Positions 33,725-44,652 of a stretch of DNA of 64,000 nt are shown here, one piece after another (positions within the stretch are counted from its first letter, which is position 1; every line of letters begins with the position of its first letter). The stretch is from assembly GCA_030549205.1 (NCBI GenBank), contig JAUKTV010000005.1, positions 248,001 to 312,000 of the forward strand, written 5' to 3'. The translations under genes were made by a program, and so were the position numbers. This DNA comes from Apiosordaria backusii. Taxonomy: Eukaryota > Ascomycota > Sordariomycetes > Sordariales > Lasiosphaeriaceae. Below the pieces are notes generated by a model. It had not been told where the DNA came from. It saw only the letters and a program-made list of their open reading frames with translations, and made no database searches.

Positions 33725-33937
33725 ATGATGATGATGACCTTATTCCCGGCGTTGCGGTTTGACTTCACGCCTCCCAAGACTTTTCGGCGGGCGAAGGATG
33801 CCGAAGCTGGGTTCATCACCAACCGGCAACGGCTTCGGGCTGCCAAGCTTCTCCTCCACGAGAGACAAGCCTTCGCCAAGATCACCAATGACAACATGGC
33901 AGGATTGATGGGGACCCTTGGCGGGCAGCTGGATTGA
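33725..33937 (+). CDS. Possible 70-residue small protein (speculative)
   Basis: An ATG-started frame begins with four Met codons (MMMMTLFPALRF), followed by a basic helical segment (RRAKDAEAGFITNRQRLRAA, then KLLLHERQAFAKITNDNM) and a TGA stop. By my count roughly 70 percent of codons end in G or C, closer to the real genes nearby than to most open frames in this intergenic region. No domain or family is recognised. It could be a short mitochondrial or nuclear protein, a remnant of a larger gene, or chance. Confidence 0.25.
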   Translation: MMMMTLFPALRFDFTPPKTFRRAKDAEAGFITNRQRLRAAKLLLHERQAFAKITNDNMAGLMGTLGGQLD

Positions 33938-35462
33938 TCAATGGAAGCACGAGGAGTCTTCTTCCCCGCAATTTACTGTGTGCATGTTTCCCATTCAGAC
34001 AGACATGAAGAAGAGATGGAAGGGTTGCGTGAATGTGAGGTTTACCACGAAGATGGTGGGATCGAGCGAGAAGCGGGGAAACTTCACAACCGTACTATAC
34101 TAACCGATAGAGGGCTGGCAGTTGAGGGGACTTCTTGACCACAACGGGAAACCGCCACATCTATTTTCATCTGTTCGTCCCAGGTTATCCCAGAGGCAGG
34201 CTGGGAATGTTTTCACATGAGGATAGAACACACCAGGCCTCGGCATTTGTGGAACTGATGTGTGTAAAGAGCGCACAAGTGTCTGAGGGAACACGTCGTC
34301 AGAATTGGACCACCTGGGTATCATTCCTGTGGTGAAAAACAGGATGGCCTTCATTTGAGGTGACGAAGAACCACACGCTGCGCCCCAATCTTGTCGTGCT
34401 TGGTGTGCTTGGGCAGGCCACATTTTCAATCATTCCCCGCTGCGCGTTGTGATGGACCAAGATGCACAGTGCGAGCCTGAGATCAGAGAAAAGCTCGCTG
34501 CTGGTCGCTTGTTTTTCCCTGCATGGTTATAGCCCTCCAGTGATAAGCGCTAATTAAACAGCACCCCTTTTCAATCTACGGAAGACGGACTTTACTCGTC
34601 CGGTATTGCTGTTGATGGGATTGAGAACACCTCCTGAGAAACTTGTCACATACAGATTTGTCGTTTCTCAAGAATCCCCTTTTTTCATAGGACTCGAGCG
34701 GTGAGACTGGCCAGGCGCTTGCACTTCGCTTGGACACCTGAGCACTGAATGCTAGAGGGCCCCCCCTTCCCAAAAGCAGTCCACGGGTGCATCCGTACCA
34801 CAAACCCACCCCGGTTTTCATTTGCCAGCGCAGTCTGGTTGAGAAAGGCAGACAGTGCGCTCTCCTCTCTCAAGCACGGTATCTCCGCTTCTCTGCTCCA
34901 GGCCAATTTTGCAGTGTCGAGAAGGAACATCCCTCCTGCACTCCCGGCTATTGATCATTCCACCGTCAAACTTTCAAAAGTTCAAACGCTTTCGAGACCA
35001 GCCGTTGAGCCAGAGCGATAAGAAAACCGACAGACCCGACGCCAGACACGCCCAGTCGCCGTTTCGACTCCACAAACAACAACGTTGCCATTGGGGTTTT
35101 TGGCTTTCATCCGCCCTCCAGCCTACCCGTCGATTCCCGACAACGAGGATCTCTCGGCGCCCAGCCTCTGCGATCGCCTCCCCCACGCCAAACATCGCGA
35201 CGGCATTCTGCTTGCCTTCACATAGCATACAATTCTCACACGGATCAGTAGACACCAATAGTGCCATCGCGACATAAACAAGCCACAGGACAATCTGCCA
35301 CCCGCGCGGTTGTGTGGCTTCTCCGGCCCCGGAGCCGCTGACAACTCGTCGCTTCGCGCCTACAGCCTTCCTGCGACGAGTCGACGATTCGATTGTGAAA
35401 TTCCATGGCGATTGGGCAATAACAAAAAGCAGGCGGAAGGCCGCCCTCAATATCAGCCCGTC

Positions 35463-37772
35463 ATGGAAGCCCGACAGCTATTTCCCGACAATGCCGCCCC
35501 GGCACCGACCGACACGCCGTTGGTATCCAAAACTCGCAATTGTGGCGGTATAAATCTCCCAGTCGGCGGTATTCTGTCCATGCCAAATGGCGATGTTGTC
35601 ACCCTCACAGCAGCGGCCGGTTTTAGACCAGTATGCACGCCAGTCACGCCACCAGCCATCATCGCCAACGCCGGCGGTGGGTCTGTCGAGCTCGATCCGA
35701 ATGTAGGGGCGATGCCTGACGACGGTGGATGGACATATTCCGACTTTCGCGACCCCTTTTATGCGTCGACTTTCCCTCAGTGCTATGCGCTTGCGGCAAC
35801 GACAATAGTGGCCTACATGCTTGTTATTATGTTATTCGTCACACCACGATCTTTTTTGGACGGAGGAGTTGTTGTTCTTGGTCGAAGAGGCTTCACCCAC
35901 AGCGGATCAGGGCCGACGATTGGTGGAAGACCTTGGTTTCAGAAAGTGGCAGCTTTGTCTGTCGTTATTTCGCTCACCATTGCGTCTGCTGCGACGTTCC
36001 AGGCCGCCGAGGAGCAGTACATATATCAAATCCAAAATGCAAAGGCACTGCAAGAGGAGGTGCTGGGTGGAAACGAGCTGAAGGCGATCCGAATTGTCTC
36101 CAACACGTTTCTGTGGCTTGCACAAGCCCAAACTCTCATCCGCCTCTTCCCCCGCCAGCGAGAAAAGGTTATCATTAAGTGGACAGCCTTTGCGCTAATC
36201 ACTCTTGACGTCATCTTTCAGTCTCTCAACAGCTTTCGATATACGGATGGTGCAGGGACAAACCGGCCTGGTTCTTTTTCCGATGCCATCCCAGCACTCA
36301 GTTACCTCTTCACGCTTGCCCTGGGGGTGTTGTATGCCGCTTGGGTGGTGTATTACTCATTGATGAAGAAGCGATACGCGTTTTATCATCCCCAGATGAA
36401 GAACATGTGCCTCATGGCAGCCCTGTCTCTCCTGTCGGTACTTATTCCCGTGGTCTTTTTTATTTTGGACATAGCAAAGCCAGACTTCACTGGCTGGGGA
36501 GAATACGTCCGATGGGTGGGAGCAGCTGCCGCTAGTGTGGTTGTCTGGGAGTGGGTGGAAAGAATTGAAGCTTTGGAGCGAGAAGAGAAGAGAGATGGCA
36601 TTCTTGGGAGGGAGGTTTTTGACGGGGACGAGATGCTCGATGTTACGACCTCTGACGGCCGATCTCGACGCAAAAGAAAAGGAAGCGGTAGTGATGGTGG
36701 AGACAAGGAGATGTATGTCGAGAACCGGCTGAAAGAGAAGCCGGCCTCGGAGGAAGAAGAACGGGGGAACACATGGCCCTCGGTAATAGCCATGAAGGCA
36801 AAGTATAGGCCTCGACTGAGACCCAAGAAGGGTCAGAATCAGAACCCAACTGACCAAACAACTACGCAAACGAATACACAACCTTCGAATCACGACCGAA
36901 TACAATCTTTGCAGCCACCGTTGTGGCCAGCGCGACCAGCTCCGACAGCTACGCCTATCAGTCGTACTGACACCGCTAGCGCTGCAAGCACGGTGTACGC
37001 CGTTCGATACCACCAAAATACAGATGCGGCCTCACAATCCACACCGCCACCATTACATAACACATCTGCATTGTCACGCACAGCCAGCACGTCGTCAAGC
37101 CGAAGCAGCGATGACAGAAGCACCCACCGAACTGAACCGCCAACCCAGAGAACAGGGGAGGAAGGTCAAGGATCTCAGGGAGGCTCGTCCAGCAGATGGC
37201 ATACTCTCACACCAAGTTTCTCTTTTAAGCGAAGTCGGCGAAGTGATGAGGAAAATGCCGTCTCAACTGAGGAGAAGAAGCCGCCAAGAGAGGAAGACAG
37301 GAAGTGGGACATTCGCGGCCGGTTTGAAGAGTTTACAGTCAATCAAGCTGAACGGCTGCGGGAGAAGTTCCGGCCAGCTCCAGACACGGACAGTCTGCCT
37401 GTGACGGTTATTCCTGCACCACCTCGCCGGGGCGCCGCTCTAGCCCAACTGTTGGAGGATGAGGAGTTGCAATACCAGCGAGCCACCACCCCGGTCCGTG
37501 CCGTCTCGGATCTGAGGTCGCCGACTAACGATTCTTCTCCTACCACACTCGTTGGCGGCCCAGTCTCGATATTAACAGGTTCGAGGCCTCATATTACTCC
37601 GACTGGGACTCAAATATCCTTTGCGGACACGGCGGCGCCAACGACGAGGCCCACGGAGGCTTCCTCTGGTCAAGCTATGGGAGGTCCTGAAGTAGGAGGG
37701 CCATCACAGGGTTCCAGCTCTATGCCAGGTCCGGACCCGGGTGCTGATAGTAGCGGACGACCTCTTCCGTGA
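35463..37772 (+). CDS. palH: PalH/Rim21 ambient-pH sensor
   Basis: Single exon, 769 residues; the first in-frame ATG is at 35463 (MEARQLFPDN). The N-terminal extracellular region ends in the family signature GWTYSDFRDPFYASTFPQCY. Seven membrane segments follow between about residues 107 and 390, starting at ALAATTIVAYMLVIMLFVT and ending at GAAAASVVVWEWVERIEAL. The remaining C-terminal half is a charged, Ser/Thr-rich cytoplasmic tail. In the Pal/Rim pathway PalH senses alkaline pH at the plasma membrane, and its tail binds the arrestin PalF, leading to PacC processing. The tail length is normal for filamentous fungi. It is divergent from the Tea4-like gene across about 4 kb. The assignment is strong from topology and the signature before TM1. 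Confidence 0.93.
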   Translation: MEARQLFPDNAAPAPTDTPLVSKTRNCGGINLPVGGILSMPNGDVVTLTAAAGFRPVCTPVTPPAIIANAGGGSVELDPNVGAMPDDGGWTYSDFRDPFYASTFPQCYALAATTIVAYMLVIMLFVTPRSFLDGGVVVLGRRGFTHSGSGPTIGGRPWFQKVAALSVVISLTIASAATFQAAEEQYIYQIQNAKALQEEVLGGNELKAIRIVSNTFLWLAQAQTLIRLFPRQREKVIIKWTAFALITLDVIFQSLNSFRYTDGAGTNRPGSFSDAIPALSYLFTLALGVLYAAWVVYYSLMKKRYAFYHPQMKNMCLMAALSLLSVLIPVVFFILDIAKPDFTGWGEYVRWVGAAAASVVVWEWVERIEALEREEKRDGILGREVFDGDEMLDVTTSDGRSRRKRKGSGSDGGDKEMYVENRLKEKPASEEEERGNTWPSVIAMKAKYRPRLRPKKGQNQNPTDQTTTQTNTQPSNHDRIQSLQPPLWPARPAPTATPISRTDTASAASTVYAVRYHQNTDAASQSTPPPLHNTSALSRTASTSSSRSSDDRSTHRTEPPTQRTGEEGQGSQGGSSSRWHTLTPSFSFKRSRRSDEENAVSTEEKKPPREEDRKWDIRGRFEEFTVNQAERLREKFRPAPDTDSLPVTVIPAPPRRGAALAQLLEDEELQYQRATTPVRAVSDLRSPTNDSSPTTLVGGPVSILTGSRPHITPTGTQISFADTAAPTTRPTEASSGQAMGGPEVGGPSQGSSSMPGPDPGADSSGRPLP

Positions 37773-38962
37773 TTGTTCACCTCGTGTGACCGGGATGTTT
37801 CATATGTTGGCTATCTGACGAGCCTTTCGGCTGAGGTTGTGTATTTTCTACGGGCATAGCGGGAGAGCATATTCATTTCATGGTGCATTTGCAAGGGGTT
37901 CTTGGATGGGTCTATCTCGAGGGGTTTTGGATGCGACACAAAAAAGGTATGATGGAGATTTGACAATTTGTCACAATTTGGAGGTCTCTTTCAAAGGGCC
38001 TGATATGTTTTGGATTTTGAAGCTTGGATTACATGTAGGGTTTACGTTCTTGTTGCTGAGAACTTGATTCTGTTTATTCTGGCAGGAATGCTGTTGTCCA
38101 TCTGCAACGACAAGGTGTTGGATCTATTTGTAGTTTCACTTGATCTGAGGGAGGCTTTTTTGTCAAGCAAAATAAAGTCCTATGCATCATGTCACTTTGC
38201 CGGTTGAGTGCCCGCGGCTTCCGCAGTCGGATCTTGTCAGCTTATGTTTCCTCGGTCTAGCTCCGCGATGGCTTTGTAAGATTCTCATCACACCACGTTG
38301 CCAGCCAAGCTCCACCGTCTTGCAGGTTTTCTCCATCTCAACGAGGAGGCAAAACAGTTACAGCAACCAACAGCTCGGTCGAGACGGGTGGTTGGCTTTC
38401 AGAAAAAGGGGCAGTTGCCTTGGTGGGTCTCCCCTAAAGTCAGGGGTACAGCTTCGATTGGCCGTTTCTTCAACCCGCGAATTGCACAGTCCTTTTACCC
38501 TGTCAGTTTGTGCTGTGCAACGCCGCGTCTTGGTTGATCTCAATCACTTGGTTTTGTCTGTTGTTAAATAATCAACAAGAAGGGATTTGTACCTCAACAA
38601 CCAACATCAGTCCCTCGTGCATACCTACGGCCACATATCGAAGTACCCAGGCACTGTCTCGAGGTCAGCGAGTGACAAGTGTGAGTAGGGATTCATTAGC
38701 TAATCCAGACTTTTTTTCTGCAAGAACCCTGCAGTTTTTAACCCCCCCAGTCCCATCCAGTCCCTCGGAAGTCAATTCCGCGCCTGCGCTGGCTCAAAGC
38801 TTTGCCTCCGACTCCGACAATCCCAAACCTTTTTCCAACCTGAGACACAAACCGGCGAGAGACGAACAAATAAAACGGCCACGCTTGTGGCGCCCTACGA
38901 AGTAATTCAACAGCTACCTAAATTCATAATAGCACGTTTCCCTACACACAACTTTGAGAAAC
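37773..38962. other. Intergenic, no gene seen
   Basis: 3' flank of PalH and promoter of the ceramide synthase gene. Open frames here are short; none resembles a known protein. Confidence 0.5.
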
Positions 38963-40355
38963 ATGGCGACGGGATCGGGATCAGAACCCTTCCCGCCTCT
39001 GCCCGGCACCACCACCGAGAGCGCGACGGCGACGCGAAGAAGAGGCAGAAAGCAGAGCATCCTGGGAGATGATTTGAAGTTGGGCGACACGGGCTCGCCG
39101 TCGCTTGCTACGAGCATTGCGCACATCCAAGGCGCCCATTCCAAGGTATTTCACTTCCAAGACTTCCCGCTCCCTCCTGACCGCCTCTACCTCACTCCGA
39201 ACAAAAAGTAAACATTTCACAATTAACACCACCTTCTCCCATCAGGAACCCCCCTCCCCCTCCCCCCCATCAACAAAACGCACCTCCAAACGCCGCAAAG
39301 CCCGCACCCTCCTCCGCCGAATCAAGCACACCTGCGTAAAACACACCTGGGTCCTCCCCCTTTTTCTCCTCAGCTGCTTCCTCCTGGGCTACGCCATCAA
39401 CCCAACCGAATCCAACCCCCTCTCCCACTTTTTGTTCCTCTCCTACCGCCTCCCCCCCTCTCCCGAGCAACAATACGTCCAATACGGCAAAGGTCTCTGG
39501 GACATTGCCTTTGTAGCCTTTTACACCATCGTCCTCTCCTTCACCCGCGAGTTCATCATGCAGGAGATCCTCCGCCCCCTTTCCCGCTGGGCAGGACTGA
39601 AATCCCGGGGAAAGCAGGCGAGATACATGGAGCAAATGTACACGGCGTTGTATTTTGCTGTTATGGGCCCGTGCGGGATGTGGGTGATGAGCCGGACGCC
39701 GGTGTGGTATTTTGACATGAGGGGGATGTACGAGGGGTACCCGCACAAGACGCACGACGGGGCGTTTAAATTTTATTACTTGTTTCAGGCGGCGTATTGG
39801 GCGCAGCAGGCGATTGTTTTGTTGCTTGGGATGGAGAAGCCACGGAAGGACTTTAAAGAACTCGTCGGCCACCATATTGTCTCGCTTGCGCTCATTGGGT
39901 TGAGTTATCGGTTCCATTTCACGTATATGGGGTTGGCGGTGTACATCACGCACGACATTAGCGATTTCTTCCTCGCGACTTCCAAATCACTCAACTATGT
40001 CGACCACCCGATTACAGGCCCGTACTATTTCCTGTTTATGTGCAGCTGGATCTATCTGCGGCACTTTCTAAACTTGAAGATCTTGGTGAGCTTGTTTAAT
40101 GAGTTCAAGACGGTGGGGCCGTATGTGATGGACTGGGAGGGGGGCAGCTACAAGTGTGACTTGGCGTTTTGGATCACGGGGGGACTGCTGGGGAGCTTGC
40201 AGGCGTTGAATTTGTTTTGGTTGTTTTTTATTGTGAGGATTGCGTATAGGTTTGTGAGGGATCGGGAGGCGAGTGATGATAGGAGTGACGATGAGGGGAG
40301 TGAGGGGGAGGGTGAGGGGAAGGAGAATGGGAATGGGGTTGCGAAGAGGAAGTAG
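38963..40355 (+). CDS. Ceramide synthase (Lag1/Lac1/BarA type, TLC domain)
   Basis: Two exons (38963-39145, 39246-40355) joined by a 100-bp intron give 430 residues. A charged N-terminal region of about 75 residues precedes the first membrane helix (TWVLPLFLLSCFLLGYAI). The TLC domain carries the Lag1 motif: KELVGHHIVSLALIGLSYRF with the two adjacent histidines, followed by YMGLAVYITHDISDFFLATS with the conserved DxSD. The enzyme acylates sphingoid bases in the endoplasmic reticulum to make ceramides. The C-terminus is acidic (SDDEGSEGEGEGKENG), as in yeast Lag1/Lac1, where it is a CK2 phosphorylation region. Filamentous fungi carry two paralogues (BarA and LagA classes); I cannot assign the class from sequence alone. 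Confidence 0.94.
39146..39245 (+). other. Ceramide synthase intron
   Basis: 100 bp, GTATTT donor, AATTAACACC branch region, CCATCAG acceptor; phase 0. Confidence 0.8.
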
Positions 40356-41211
40356 ATGGGGGCTGTAAAGGGGAGGGGGGAGAAAGAGGTGGGGGGGGGG
40401 GGTTTGTTCGATTCAGCAATCAGGGGGGGGACGAGTTTGTGATGGGGTACGTCTTTTAATATTTTGGTTTTTGGTCTTTTGTTTTGATTTTTCAAGGCCA
40501 GCCAGCCGAATGATGGATGATGGATGGATGGACATGAATGACTGGAAGGGGTTCATGGAAAACAATCAGGTGGGTATGGTATGGTATAGAAGGGGTGCGT
40601 GGTTGGGGGGGATGGTGGGGGGGGGGGGAGGGGGGGAGACACATTAAATGTGTGTGTAAAAAATAGGGGCAGTTCACAAAGTATATACATGTCTTTCGTT
40701 TGATGTTCTGGAAGGGAGCTGCTTAATGGGTATTATCTATGAGCAAGCGAGGGGTTGGGCGTCGGGTGCTGCTGGTCTGGGTCTGGATCTAGTCTGGGTT
40801 AGACTTGTACATTCGCTTTTCATGCTGACATGGACGAGGATGAATGGGTGTGAGGAACCGGAGAGGGCAGAGAGAGAGGTATTTCAATGCTTCATCTATG
40901 TGCACATCAAGAAGCGGGGAGGTGTGCTAAGACAGAGAGGGCTGCCTCGCGATTTGGATAGCATCTTTTAATAATATGATAATAAATGAAATGAAGCTAC
41001 AATACTTACGTCTATGGATATGAGTAGATGGGTTGATAGGCGGACTGGCTGTGTCTTAACCATTGCGCTGCTTCAAACAAGTCAGTAATCACACACCATC
41101 ATTCCTTCATTCATTCGCTGCACTCTCTCTCGTACCTAATTTCATTTATTTAAACCCCCTCCTTTGCATCACACCTCCCCAATCTCCAACACCACCCCTC
41201 TCTCTTTCTCT
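40356..41211. other. Intergenic between convergent ceramide synthase and EFL1 genes
   Basis: Shared 3' flank. The left part is G-rich on the plus strand, with runs at 40391-40402 and 40605-40636, and has TGGA repeats near 40513-40530. No gene is seen. Confidence 0.5.
40605..40636 (+). repeat. G-run cluster (G7, G12, G7), quadruplex-capable
   Basis: Three long guanine runs separated by one to five bases, downstream of the ceramide synthase gene. A further G12 run lies at 40391-40402. Exact run lengths are prone to sequencing error. Confidence 0.8.
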
Positions 41212-44200
41212 CTACCTCTTCAACGTCCTCTGCTTCGAAGCATCAGTAGCCACGTTCCTCCCCTCCACCAGCAACCCCTTCCTCCTCCTGACCCCGTCCA
41301 TGTACCTCTTCGCCACAATCTCCTTGTCGCCAAACTCTCCCAGATCCTCCAGGTCGTCCTCCGTAAACGGCACCCAGAACGGGTCCTCGTCTAAAATCTC
41401 GAAACCGGTAAAACGCAGCTGCGGCTGGGCGGCGCCAGAGGTTCTCTTGCGCATGTCGTCGGCAAAACCAAAGGACTCGGCCACGGGTAAAGTGGCGACG
41501 ATGGTGAAGAACGGGGTGCCTTCGTTCATGGCTTCGGACTGGACTTTGCCGCGGCGGCGGGTGAGGACGTCGTAGACGCGGCCTAGGACTTCGGCTGTGT
41601 GGTGACAATACGGTTAGTTAGGGAGTCTAAGGGGGGTAAAAACGGGGAGGGGACGTACTGCCTGCTTGGATTTCGACAGAGTACATCGCCAGCATTAGGC
41701 GGGGCGACCAATCGAGGAAGCCCTTGTGGATGGACTGCTGGACCGTCTTGATCACTTCGCCGGTTAGACGGTTGATGTGATCACGGGCCAAGACGCTGTC
41801 TTCGGTGGTGACGGAGACATCCTCAATGAAGACTGCGATGCCCTGGACTGGCTCGTGGCAGAGGGGTCCGTGATGGGTGGCGAGCTGGAAGGCGTAGGCG
41901 ATCTTGTCGCTGAAGTGGCGGGCGCTGAGCGATTCATCACCGGAGATCTTGACGGCTCTGGCGACAGCCTCCTTGTCGGCGGCGAAGGCCTTGGGGAAAA
42001 ACTGGTCTTTGGTCGCGTCGATGAGAATGTTGGGGCCTGTTCGCTTGGGACCGAAGGAGACGATGCGGTCGACGGCGTCCTTCCAGATAGAGGCATCGCG
42101 GGTCTTCTCGCTCGTATCAAGGGTAGATTGGAGTTGTTTGGACAGCTCCTCTGTGGTGAACGCTTTAGCGGGCTGGGTGAGATCGTTATCGTCTGCGGCA
42201 TCTGCTTCGGAAGAGTCGTCTTGTGCTACAACGGCATCATCCTCTCCGGTCTTCTGGCTCGAGTAAAGAGCCTTGATACTGGCGGCATTCTTGCCGAGGA
42301 AGTCGGTGACCTCTGCTGGCAGTGGCCTTACCCGGAGGGTGACAGTGACTTGCTTAGAGCTAGTTACGCCGACGACAACACCCCGGCCAAGATCTTTGTT
42401 GACTGGAGGACGCATCTCCTCCGCACGGACGATCGTCTCCCGGTAGGGCACAATAGGGGCACTAGGTTGGATCTCGCAACGAGCAAAGCGCTCTCTGAGA
42501 TCGGTCAAGCAGCGTTCCAAATGCAGCTCACCTGCGGTCAATAGAACATGCTCACCCGTGGAGAAGTGCTCGTACTCGGCGCAAGGGTCACTCTGCACAA
42601 GCAGTTTAAGACCTTGGATCATCTTGTCCAAATCCGAAGGATTCTCTGGTTCCAGAGCCACACGCACAATAGGCTTTCCGTGCAGGCTTGCGATACCGGC
42701 AAGGTTGACTGCTCCCTCGAGCTGACTGCATATTGTGCCAGACTTGAGAAGACCACTACCCCCGAGTCCGCGGATACCAAAGACCACACCGGCAGGAACT
42801 GTATCCAGTAATTCAAGATTGCGGCCCATCATCATGTAGAGTGCTTCGACCTTGACCTTCTTGGGAACTGGCTCAGCAAGTGGGTGGGCTGGTGAGAACT
42901 TTGGTGGCAAGACGTAAACCTCATCACCAACCGAGAGAGTACCAGAGTAGATACGAGCAAACCCAATCAGATGCTCAGGCTCGGCTGGTTTCTCCTCTTC
43001 TTCAGGCGTCCCAGTCTCAGTCTCTAAAGAAGCACTTGCCAGTCCAGAAGTGATAAATTCGACCTCATCCCCTTCTCTCTCGCCTCTTTGGCCTGCTTGT
43101 GCACGAAGCGCCTCAGCTCGTTTCTTCCTGGCGAGATCCCGGGCTTCTTCGCCATTCATAGGCCCTTTTCTTCTGTTCTCTGGCAGGTCGCTCTCCTTGA
43201 CGGATACCATCTTGCTCACAAACGCCACCATAGGGTCTGACTTTGCCTTCTTGAACGAAACCATGGCATCCTTGACGGTGGGGTCGATGTGATCCGCCCC
43301 AGGTACTTCTTCTAGTAGCTCCGGAAGACGCTCTGCCTGGGCTGCCTTGGGCGAGGGCAGTGATTCGACGACCGAAACTAACAGGGCCACGGAGAGTGGG
43401 AGCCAAGATGCGAATACAGTAGTCAAGAGTAACTTCGGATCGCGGGAGCGCAAGACGTGAGGTGGAATGGTGAGGTTCAAGGATTTGGTGATCTTTTCCA
43501 GCATGGCCGGATCCCCCTTTCCGTGGTCACCACCCACAGTAGCTCCGTAGACAGCCCATATCGTCTCAAGCACCAACTGAACAAAGATGGGCTTCAAATT
43601 TCTTCCTTTCAGATGCTTTGGCCCAAGAACCTTTTTCGTTTTCGGGTCCAGGTAGAAGTTGCCCCAGAGGACCTTCTCCAGGAGACTGCGCTTGATACCC
43701 AGTTTCTTCTCATATAACCCGGCAAATTGCCGTACTGTGAATGCCCAGCCATCGATGGCGCTGCCGAAAATAACATTGTTCTTTTCGGGAGCGAAGTAGA
43801 GCTCCTCGTCGTCTTTTTCGTGGAACTGTAACTCGCCAGCGTCGCTTTGCTGATCCGCCAATTGTGCCTCCTTGTATGCTGCAGCCTGGGCTCGTCTCTC
43901 CTCCATTCGCTCTCTCCAGTACAAATCCTCCTCCATTCTCTCGCCCTGAAAGAAACTGCCGAGAACAGCGTTGACCTGCTCTAATAGCTTGCTGAGGTGA
44001 ATGTATGCTTCGTTGGGTGTCATCTTAAGTTCGGTGACGAGGCGGTCGATTTTGTTGATGACGAGCAATGGCTTGAGTTTCTCGATCCATGTTTGTCTAA
44101 GCACCGTAACGGTCTGACTGCAAACACCTTCTACCGCGTCTACCAGGACGACAGCTCCATCGCAAAGCCGGGATGCCGTTGATACTTCACTGCTGAAATC

Positions 44201-44652
44201 GATGTGCCCAGGTGAGTCTATGAGGTTGATGAGATATTCTTTTGTCTCAGGGGTAGCCTCTGGGCTTGATCTTCTCAACATAGAGAAATAGAGAGAAATA
44301 GCTGATGATTCCATGGTAATACCGCGGAGTTGTTCGTCTGGGCGGGAATCCAAGTAGCGGATCTTGCCGGCCAGTTTTGGTGAGATGATGCCATTTGTGG
44401 CGAGAAGAGCGTCTGTAAGTGAGGTTTTACCATGATCCTGTCTACTGTCAGCAACGGTTTTGATGTCTTCTGTTAGAAAGCAATCAACAACTTACTACAT
44501 GTGCTAGGATGCAGATCTGTTACGAGTCTTGTTAGTGAGGCTCATTTATGCTAACTTCATGTTTGGGAGAGCAGCGATACACGACATACATTTCGAACAT
44601 CGTCAGCGTTTTGCTGGAGCTTTGCCAGCTTCTCGGGGCTGACGACCGGCAT
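41212..44652 (-). CDS. RIA1: Elongation factor-like GTPase 1 (EFL1/Ria1)
   Basis: Four exons (44652-44590, 44516-44496, 44437-41659, 41594-41212) give 1081 residues, close to yeast Ria1 (about 1110). The GTPase motifs are visible: G1 AHVDHGKT at about 26-33, split by intron 2; the switch region DEQLRGITMESSAIS; G3 DSPGH; and G4 NKID. An EF-2-like body follows, with the large family-specific insert, and the C-terminal part contains EVLGRVYDVLTRRRGKVQSE. EFL1 works with Sdo1/SBDS to release eIF6 from late cytoplasmic 60S particles, so it belongs to ribosome maturation. It lacks the EF-2 diphthamide tip. It is divergent from eIF3l across about 760 bp, which may allow shared regulation of two translation genes. 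Exon 2 is only 21 nt. Confidence 0.95.
41595..41658 (-). other. EFL1 intron 3
   Basis: 64 bp, GTACGT donor, CCCTAACTAACC branch, CACACAG acceptor; phase 1. The unspliced frame stops soon after the donor. Confidence 0.88.
44438..44495 (-). other. EFL1 intron 2 (splits the P-loop)
   Basis: 58 bp, GTAAGT donor, TTGCTGACAG branch, AGACAG acceptor; phase 0. Intron 1 is 44517-44589, with GTATGT donor, CACTAACAAG branch and AACAG acceptor. Together they isolate a 21-nt exon. Confidence 0.9.

Larger units (their letters stand above)
31509..35462. other. Intergenic, 4.0 kb, between divergent Tea4-like and PalH genes
   Basis: Holds both promoters. A TATCAG microsatellite lies at 31909-31930 and a possible 70-codon small gene at 33725-33937. 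No other frame looks coding and no tRNA is recognised. The last 150 bp before the PalH ATG stay open in its frame but contain no ATG. Confidence 0.5.

Noticed and set aside
41777..42544. 255-codon plus frame opposite EFL1
   Set aside because: Antisense to a confidently assigned GTPase gene.
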